NCBI RefSeq assembly: GCF_002775205.1
Contig: NC_036460.1
Coordinates: 4,379,402 to 4,443,401, forward strand
Origin: Xiphophorus maculatus
Lineage: Eukaryota > Chordata > Actinopteri > Cyprinodontiformes > Poeciliidae
Direction: 5' to 3'
DNA length: 64,000 nucleotides
Shown here piece after piece: positions 55,782 through 64,000 of this stretch. Within the stretch, counting starts at the first letter, position 1. Every line of letters starts with the position of its first letter. The position numbers and the translations under genes are program-made. The notes below the pieces were generated by a model. That model searched no databases. It saw nothing but the letters and a program-made list of their open reading frames with translations, and was not told where the DNA came from.

Positions 55782-58094
55782 CACACACATAACACAAATC
55801 ATTTAAATACAAGAAAAACTGATGGATTGTTTAAAAACTGGACTCAAAAATGCTGCTGTGAATCAGCATCAAGAGGATTCCCCATCATGAGTCTCCAAAA
55901 GATGGTCGCTGCAAAGTGGGGGTCAAAGGTCGAATTTGACTGCAGGAGAGTTATCCTGCGCAGCAACAAGGTTTAAGACTGTCTGCAACATTTCCTTTAC
56001 TTGCTCCTGTTTTCTGAATTGTGAGAATCAAGTTTAACAATTTTAAACGCTAAATCTTTAAAACATAACAAAATAATCTATTTATTCTTTTCACAACCAA
56101 GGAAAAATCTAAAAATCTCAAATAGTTTAATTAGAAACGTTCATCAAAAAGAAAAAATGTAAAATTTCTGTGTTTATAAAGTAGGTTTTTATGAACTTTA
56201 ACATATCTATCAATTATCAAGTTATTTTTTATCTTCGATTTGGGACCAAAATTGCAACATTTGTTCCATTTCCAGCTGCTGAGTTACTTTTTCAAACTGC
56301 ACTGAATCAAACCTTTTGAAAAACCTCAAGTGAAAATTTCCACGATTATTTAAAAGTTCTGGATTTTTTTGGTCTAAATTTAATTATTTTTTGTCTTTCT
56401 ATCTACAACAGCCTTAGTATGCTGCCACATAAATGGACCTTAGTTTGAAACTACATAATAGATTCAACTGGCAACAGAAATCTGACAGATTAGGAGGATT
56501 TTTAACAAAAGGATAATTTTTAAATTAGGTTAAACACTAAGATGGTTTCTCTCTTTCGTTGAGTCAATTTCTGCTTTAATAGATTAAATTAGATTAAATT
56601 TGACGAGCCCTGACTCAGGTCCTGCCCTTTTTACCAAATAGAAAAAGTGATTTACAGATTCTTTCTCTACACAAATAAAACAACTTTACTGCATTTCTAT
56701 TAACATTTTGCATGTTTTATTTGTAAAACACTAAAAAGTTTGGACACAGCTGGTTAATCGTTTCTAGCAGGAATGAACATTTGAAAAAGTTTATAAAATT
56801 GTAGCTTTATTGTCTGTTTTAGTGAAGTATTTAAAGTTTAAAGGTCAAACATGTTTTTGTTAAAGATGGAAGTTTCTGCACTCCATGTTCTGATTGTCAG
56901 ATTTCTTATTATATGAATGATTGTATATTTGCTGTGTTAAATCACCGCTGTTTGTTTGGGGAGTTGAAGTTATACTGTTAGTTACCATAGAAACCGTATT
57001 TAAAAATAAAACACATTTAGGGTTAAAACTGAAGAAGTTTACTCTGGTTTAGAGGAATGTTTGTGTTTTATATCTGCAGATTTGTACAAAGTTTAATAGG
57101 ATTAAAGAGAATTTAAACCATGACATGAAGTTTTTCTGTGTTTTTTGTGTTTACTGATGATGTTATTTTTAAAAATCAGCTTCAAAAGCAAATATTTTGC
57201 TTTGTGCTGTTGCTTTTCTTCTGCAGAGCATCAATGCCCCTCCCCCACCTAATGCTGCAAGTCAGCTGACTGCAATGAAGTTTTCCAGGTTGACTGATTG
57301 GAAAAACTTCCACCAAAATGAGAAAAATGTCTTTTCTTTTGTGTTTAACTTAGCTTTAGTGCTAAGCTAAAAAATTAGCTCAACTAATAGATTAGTGGAA
57401 TTTGCTGCTAATTATGACAGAAAAGAATGAAAATTTAACTCAGAAGTTCTAGTTTAATCTGTTGGGGGATTTTGAAGTCAGTGACTTTTTGCTTAGTGAC
57501 GGATATTTCATCATTCAGTACATTGAGTCAGCCAACGCAGACGGAAACTGTGATACTATCCCAAGATGGTAATCAGGCAAAAAATATGTGTTAAGAAAAA
57601 CTGTGAAGGTAGAAATGAATTTAGTGCAAAGGAGCAAATAGTCATGGTTTCGATGCCAAAAAACCTGCTGGCTTATTAAAAATGCACCACAGAAGCCCGA
57701 CCCGACTATCAAACAGGTAACTTTGGTCCAACCGGGCTCAGATTTTGGGTCAGAACCTCAGAGGTTCAGCTAATATTTTAGATTTTCATGTCTCTTCATT
57801 CATTGTTTTATGATATAAATGCATGTTGCTGCAGCAACATAAAGGGGCTGGTAGTGTTTAATATTCTAAATAATAAATGTTTTGAGTTAAATGGGCCTAA
57901 AATATCTCAGCTCTTTGAAATAAACAACTTTTTCCGGTTGAAGATCTAAAGTTTAGATTTACCCTGAAAAACCTGGTTATGTTGCAACAAAGCTGATAAT
58001 GTTGCTGAAGCTTCAATCCAGATTAGCATCACTCAGCATGCTCACGCCAGCACACAGAGGCTGAACTACATGCAATTGGAAATAATTACAAAAT
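55782..58094. other. Copy 2 intergenic segment
   Basis: Collinear with 29065-29590 and 32460-34229; no gene. Confidence 0.6.
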
Positions 58095-58456
58095 GGGGCT
58101 GCACAGTGGCGCAGTGTTGTCTTGCAGCCAGAAGGTCCTGGGTTCGATTCCCAGGCTGGGGTCTTTCTGCATGGAGTTTGCATGTTCTCCCTGTCCATGC
58201 GTGGGTTCTCTCCCGGTACTCCGGCTTCCTCCCACAGTCCAAAAACGTGACTGTCAGGTTAATTGGTCTCTCTAAATTCTCCCTAGGTGTGTGTGTGCAT
58301 TTTTGTTTGTCCTGTATGTCTTTGTGTTGCCCTGCAACAGACGGGCGACCTGTCCAGAGTGTACCCTGCCTCTCGCCCGAAACGTAGCTGGAGAAAGGCA
58401 CCTAGGCACCCTACCCCATTAGGGACAAAGGGTTAACAGAAAATGGATGGATGGAT
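58095..58456 (+). mobile_element. V-SINE, copy 2
   Basis: Same element as at 34230. It lost about 12 bp of the A-box region (GTGGCGCAGTGTTGTC) but keeps a fuller stretch after the B-box (CAGGCTGGGGTC). The two therefore differ more than their flanks do. Confidence 0.85.
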
Positions 58457-58999
58457 GTTCCAGATTTATAATCTGAAGATGTTCCATCAATCCTCCTGGA
58501 GGACAAACTGAAAACTTCTCCTTCCTCTGCTTCTTTCTCCTACTGCTCTCCATTCTTGAATGTCTGCAGTTTTTGCTGACATTAAGTTTATGTTCTCTCT
58601 CTGTTTCTTCTCTTCATAGCAGCTACACCTGGGCTCATTTCTGTTTAGCTGTGACCCCTTCCTGGAGGGAAGCTGAGCTACTGCTGCCAACAACATCAGG
58701 TTCCCCTTCAGTGGATCACACACCTGGATCCACTCCGGCCACATGCAGAACAAAGACTGAACTAAACACAGGAACAACAGAGACTGGTGAAACCCCTGAA
58801 TCCCAGTAGGCCCAGTATGAACCCATCTTCATGATGAGCTGCTAGGAAGGAGGCGTTGTCTCTGAAAGCAGCCAAAGACCTGAACTGTGACGTTCAGGAA
58901 GTAGCAGATAAAAAAGCTTAAAGTAGGAAGTGTTCAGAGTTTGGAGCCACATCCTGATCACATCAAGAGACGAAGCTTCACTCCACATCCAGAGGAAAC

Positions 59000-59045
59000 A
59001 TGGACCAAACAGCTCTGATGCTGCTTCTGTGTCTCTGCAGCTCAG
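59000..59045 (+). CDS. Receptor B exon 1 (signal peptide)
   Basis: Identical to exon 1 of gene A, with an identical donor. Confidence 0.85.
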
Positions 59046-62000
59046 GTAGGACTCCACTTTCAAACAAAAACACTAATATTCACTAGAGTTCAAATTAAAA
59101 ATGATCGACTGATAAACATGTTAAATTTTACAAACAAAAAACTGGAAACTGTTTCTAGTCTCAGATCATAGAGCTGCTGCTACACAGTTAGTGATGTTTA
59201 TATTGTCTACTTGCTGCTAAGGAGCCAATAAAATCAAGAATTGTTGGTTTTTGTGTTTTTATGATGTAAAGCACTTTGAACTGCCTTGTTGCTGAAATGT
59301 GCTATAAAATAAATCTGATTGATTGATAAGGAGAAGCTGCAGAAACTCTGCACCAGCGCTGAATCTGCGCAGTAAACAGGTGGAGCCACATAAAATGGCT
59401 CCTTCTGCATGAATTCTCTCATCTTCCTCTTGGCTCCACAGGTTCTCTATGAGGTTCTGGTCAGGCCCGTTTGCTGGCCAACCGAGCCCAGTAGCACCAC
59501 GGTCATTGGACCGGCTTCTGGTACCGCTGGTTGTGTTGGTGAAAACGTTTGAGCTCCGTCTGATGTGGGAGTGTCTCAGGCAGGATGTGGAACTCGCCTG
59601 CTGCAGATTAGAATCAATCAACCAATCGATCAGTTTATTTGTAAAGCACATTTCAGCACCAAGGCGGTTCAAAGTGCTTTACGTCATAAAAACACAAAAA
59701 GTCCTAAAGACACCACACAGTAAACCAGTAAACAGTACATTTTGTCAAAGTGTCGTCGTTACACATCAAAATGTTGTTCAGTGTTTCATTTATTATGTTT
59801 GTTATAACGCTGTTATACGTCTGGGGTTCGGAATGAAAATTGTGATCGCAGAATGTGCACCGATCAGATGCCCAGATGACCCAGATGACCCCGAGCCAAT
59901 AATGAAGCCAGGTGATGGTTTGACTCTTTAATCAGCCGGTGACAACTGGTTTATAGGCAGGATGTGCGTGGATTGAAGTTTGTAGACATTTGTGTGTGTG
60001 GTTCTACAAAGAAATTAATAAATACAAATTACAATCCACTATGAATGCAGATACTCATTAACAAACATATTTTAATCATATTATTTGTCTGTTTCATTAA
60101 TATTAAAGCAAAAGAAAACAACTAAACATAATATAGCTTACCATTTTAGCACAGAAATTAGCTTAGCCTAGCCTTCGCTTATTCTAAAAGAAAATCTAAC
60201 AACAGGAAATGTTCTAAGTACTAAAATGCACATATAATGCCGCTTAAACATTAACTACACTGCAACCTACCATTCATATGGACGCACACTCGAACAAAAT
60301 AACAAAACCACCTTCAAACACCACATCCGCTGACCTGCACAGCTTCTCAAACTGGTTTTAGTATGAAAAAAAGAACTGCTACTCACAAACGGCCGCGCCA
60401 CCTGGTGACGAAGCTAGGAACTACAACCTGGCCTTCAGAACAATGTTTCTAAAGCAAATCTGACCAGCTGGGTTTTTAGTCCAGATTTAAAGGAACTCAG
60501 AGTTTCGGTTGTTTTGCAGAGTTAATTGTTGAAACAGCTTTTCAATAATTTAGCTGATGGATGAAAGGTTGGAGATCGGCCTGTAATTGTGCAGTAATGA
60601 TTTGTTCAGATCGTTTTATTTTTTATATCAGTGGTTTGAAAACTGCTGGGGGAAAAAACCTGATGAGAGCAAAGAGTTTAATATTTGAATCAGATCAGAT
60701 GAAATGACAGGCAGGACTTTCTGAAGAAAAGTTGTGGGTGTTATTATCTTTGGGCATAGCATCCATATTAGATTTTGTGTGGCAGTGAATGTTGACCCTC
60801 TAATATTTTTAATTTTCTCTGCAGCGTATTTGGCAAATTCATTGCAGGCCGAGTTTGATTGCAGGTCAGGTGGTTTGTCAGCCTGTCAACTGTGGCAAAT
60901 AAAGCTCAATCATTGTTCATGTTTTTGTTTATGATTTCTGCAAAGAATGTTTCCTTTGCATGTTTTAGTGTGGAGTGATAGCTTCACAGTCTTTCTTAAT
61001 AGATTTCATAATAAACAAAGTTGAGTTTTACTCCATTTACGTTCGGCCCTACGGCTAAATTGTCTTGCAGATTTAAATGTTTGAACATTTTTCCATGGAG
61101 GTTTGTTCCTACCAGACACGACCTTCACTTTAATTTAGGCAAAGAAATCAATGACATCTGAAATTTTACGATGGAAGTTATCTACCAGCTCATCTACAAG
61201 GTTAGATGAGCTGCTCTGGTTCTGATTGCTCTGCATTCAGAATCAGAATCTGTTGGATTTGACAACTTTTTACACAAAAACAATGAATTTGACTTTGGTT
61301 GGTTTCAGTAAAGACATAAAATATAAATGGGTAGAAAAGGTGAATAATAAGAAACATTTCAGGTCTTACTACAGAGCGTAAATAACATTTAGGTCTGGGC
61401 TTTAACTAGGCCATTCCAACATAAAGATGCTTTGATCAGAACCATCCATGATAGCTCTGCCTCTAACAGGAGGAAGAAACAAGAGAAGCTCAAATAAACA
61501 CGATCAACAGGATCCTGTCAACACATCCTAAATCTGTCTTTGCTTTTTGTAACCCAACATGTAAATGTTGTTTCTTCCAGCGCTGTCTGATGAATTCAGA
61601 CTGGTAGCAGGAAGGAGTCGCTGTGTTGGCAGACTGGAGAAGAAGAATCTGGGAGACTGGGAACCAGTGATTGATTGGAACTGGGACTTTACATCAGCAG
61701 CTGGAGCTTGCAGACAGCTCCACTGTGGATCTGTGGTGTCGTTACAAAGAGATGAGGACGACAATGTAGAGATCGTCTGTTCAGGTGATTTCATATCCTG
61801 GCCATTGCCTTCCTGTTCTGCTTCCAACTCCACTTTAAAAAAATCTCACTTCCAGCTCAGTCTGGGCTTCTTCCACTTCACCTGGATTCATTCTGGTAGA
61901 TTTTCTACCGGACCAATCAGCGAACAGAAGGAGAAGTTTGAACGATGATTTATTTTATGTTATTTTAGAAACATAGTCTCTGTAGTTTTAGCAATGCAGT

Positions 62001-63750
62001 GGAGGAAGTTCAGTCCATGGTGGCCACACTTCCAAATATTGAATTAACTTTAACGGCTCTTCTCTGTTTTGTGGTGGACAAATTATTGTAAGGTAATATC
62101 TGCTGGTTGTATTGTCTTCATTCTAAATGCTAGTGATTCTCACCAAATGAAGCTGTTTGGGTTGCAAGCACAAGGTTGGGAGATGTTTTCCTGCAGCTGC
62201 ATGAGAACCAGAGCGTCTCTCCCTCAGCCTTGGTATAAAACTCCTGCTGTCTCTGCCTGAAAGAGTTTTCAATCAGAAATGTTTCACTATTGATCCTCTT
62301 ATATGTTCTCTGTATTGTGCACAATATGCTAGTAAACCTGATTGAGTGATTTCATCTAACAGTGCTTGGTAATTGATTTTTTCTACATGTTTACAGCCCA
62401 GGAAATTTCCAGTAAACTTCTTAGTGTGGATCTGGTGCATTGCATGTCATGGACAAACGTTAGCAACTGGGTGAAATTTAAAAGCTCAACACAGTCCAGA
62501 CTCTCTGGATGAATCAAAGTGTAGTTACAGAGTGGCTGGTTTTTACCAGGTTAGTGATTTAATGAAGTTTGATTAGATTAAAGGGGAACCAGTGGAGCAG
62601 ATTCAGGGTTATAAAAACCTCAATGTCATTGAGAAGAAGCTGATCAAATATTGAACTTCCTCCACAAATTAAGTTTAAAGTGTAAAAAGATGATAGTTTT
62701 CTATTATTCTGTGATTAAATCTGTTCTCACATTTTCTTTGTAGAAGACAAGGATGAAATATTAATAATTGATAATTCATAGGTTCTTTGTGATGTTGTAG
62801 TGTAATTTTCTCTGTTTGTCTTAAGTTTTTTTCCCACCCATCTCCAGGGCCGGCCTGCAGTATAAGCAGATGCTAAAAGTGCAAAGAATATTAAACAGTA
62901 GATTTAAAAATAACAAAACTCTGCCCAGCTCCCCTCTCCACCCGTTCTCCACTAGTTGGTTGGTTCCTCCACACAGAGTCTGCTCTGTATTGGAGCTTTG
63001 CTGAACAAACTGGAACCAAATTCAGTGAAAATGTTGAAGAAACTTTTTTCTTTCTGCATCCACAGACTCAGTCAGGCTGGTTCAAGGGACCAACCGGTGC
63101 TCAGGCAGACTGGAGGTGAAGACCGACCAGTCGTGGTCCTCAGTGTGTGAAAAAGACTTTGACCTGCAGGATGCAGAGGTGGTCTGCAGGGAGATTGGCT
63201 GTGGGCCTCCTTCAGTCCACCAGGGGGCGCTCTATGGAGAAGCAGAGGCTCCAGTGGGGAGCAGAGAGTTCCTGTGTGAAGGCAGTGAGTCTGCTCTGCT
63301 GAACTGCAGCAGCAGGAAGAGTTCAGGTAGAAACAGCTGCTCACCTGGTCAAGCTGTTGGACTCACCTGTTCAGGTAGAGGAGGATCTGCAGACCTGCTG
63401 CTGTTCACTGCTTCACTTCCTTCATTAATGAACTCTCTGTCTCTGCTCAGATCAAGACAACATCAGGTTGGTGGGAGAGGCCAGCCGATGTGCCGGGAGA
63501 CTGGAGATGTTACATCAAGAAGAGTGGAGACCAGTGATTGCTTGGTATCGTAACTGGAACATGAACTCAGTTGCTGCAGTTTGTGCTGGACTGGACTGTG
63601 GTTCTGCTGTTTCAGTAAGAAAGTCAAAGGGAGATTCATACAGACCAGTTTGGATGATCTATTCTGGCTGTTTGCAGTCAGGATCTGCATTAAAGAACTG
63701 TTTAGTTTTCTATGAAAATAGTGATCAGAGCCATGAGATCATCTGCTCAG
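59000..63750 (+). CDS. SRCR surface receptor, gene B (partial, 3' end outside window)
   Basis: Four exons are visible, all phase 1: signal peptide, short 4-Cys SRCR, 8-Cys SRCR and 6-Cys SRCR (859 coding bases). Sequence and layout copy gene A; the intron after exon 4 also matches gene A, so a second pair or the Ig exon is expected beyond the edge. All splice sites are intact and no stop is seen, so the gene looks functional. Intron 1 is only 2.5 kb because the L1 is absent. Confidence 0.82.
59618..61240 (-). mobile_element. Rex1-type LINE fragment, copy 2, split by a solo LTR
   Basis: Copy 2 of the fragment at 45002. Its tail (AATCAATCAACCAATCGATC) is the uninterrupted L1 target. Confidence 0.65.
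59800..60442. mobile_element. Solo LTR (643 bp) with 5-bp target duplication ATGTT, only in copy 2
   Basis: Begins TGTTATAACG and ends TTCAGAACA, flanked by ATGTT at 59795-59799 and 60443-60447. Copy 1 has an empty site at about 45173 (TTATTATGTTTCTAAAGC). No genes inside. Confidence 0.85.
61581..61784 (+). CDS. Receptor B exon 2 (short SRCR domain)
   Basis: Same shortened domain as gene A. By eye 7 codons differ in amino acid (for example KSY to EDD near the end) and 1 is synonymous (GGC/GGA). Confidence 0.82.
61785..63065 (+). other. Receptor B intron 2
   Basis: Collinear with gene A intron 2; no exon supported. Confidence 0.6.
63066..63374 (+). CDS. Receptor B exon 3 (8-Cys SRCR)
   Basis: Differs from gene A exon 5 at a single base seen (Asn to Asp). 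Confidence 0.9.
63451..63750 (+). CDS. Receptor B exon 4 (6-Cys SRCR, variable)
   Basis: Same Cys frame with IAWYRNWNMNSVA and LVFYENSDQ in the variable stretches. Against gene A exon 4 about 23 codons differ, all replacing. Confidence 0.9.
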
Positions 63751-64000
63751 GTAACTCTGAACTCTCATATTTATTTCTTTTAAAATGTTTCTTCCATCAG
63801 GTTCCAGATGTCTGCAGAGAAACCGTCACCTTTAACTAAGAACCTGAAACCTTGAGGAGAGGGAAACTAAAGTAATTTAAATATCCAGATAAAGTTTTCA
63901 GTTTAGCCACATAGATGAACAAAAACTCATCATTTTAATAACGTTTAATCTCTGCTGTTTTGAAGTCGATGCATCAAAATCCCAGGAGGAGTTCAAGGAA
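63751..64000 (+). other. Receptor B intron 4 start
   Basis: Matches the sequence after gene A exon 4 (48482 on), and the window ends inside it. Confidence 0.7.

Larger units (their letters stand above)
55067..64000 (+). repeat. Segmental duplication, copy 2 (runs off the right edge)
   Basis: Matches copy 1 from 27113 on. It lacks the 1.35-kb insert, the Rex1/LTR block and the L1 of copy 1, and has two own insertions (about 55290-55410 and 59800-60442). Confidence 0.92.

Overview
This is nuclear DNA from a bony fish, most likely a percomorph teleost. The evidence is intron-split vertebrate genes, a kinesin light chain gene and a scavenger-receptor gene with fish-like sequence, Rex1-type and L1-type LINEs, a DANA-like V-SINE, hAT elements and solo LTRs. 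Nothing prokaryotic is present. Layout: (1) 1-14756 is a non-coding higher-order tandem array of an unclassified repeat. It has six GC-rich modules spaced 2.4-3.2 kb, five hairpin elements, and repeated CRE/GC-box/ETS motif clusters. (2) 14757-29064 holds a complete kinesin light chain gene on the + strand, with a probable 5' UTR exon and 13 coding exons (512 codons). It lacks the last TPR segment, as KLC3 does. (3) 29065-35117 is the klc 3' flank, a Rex1-like LINE on the - strand split by a solo LTR, and a V-SINE. (4) 35118-50955 is scavenger receptor gene A: signal peptide, five SRCR domains, one Ig-like domain, a transmembrane helix and a short tail. Its first intron carries a full-length L1-type LINE with 14-bp target duplications, which itself contains a hAT element (with a further inverted-repeat element inside) and a solo LTR. 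(5) 50956-55066 holds the 3' flank, an endogenous retrovirus remnant and a solo LTR. (6) 55067-64000 is a second copy of the block that starts near 27113. It carries an orphan last klc exon, the same SINE, and scavenger receptor gene B, which runs off the right edge. The two receptor genes therefore arose by a segmental duplication that began inside the last klc intron. Copy 2 lacks the L1, the Rex1/LTR block and a 1.35-kb insert present in copy 1, and has its own solo LTR, so the copies act as filled and empty sites for each other. The most notable biology is in the repeated SRCR exon pairs. The 8-cysteine exon is almost invariant, while the 6-cysteine exon 76 bp downstream differs between copies at roughly 16-23 codons with no synonymous difference that I could find. 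This points to diversifying selection on an immune-type surface receptor.
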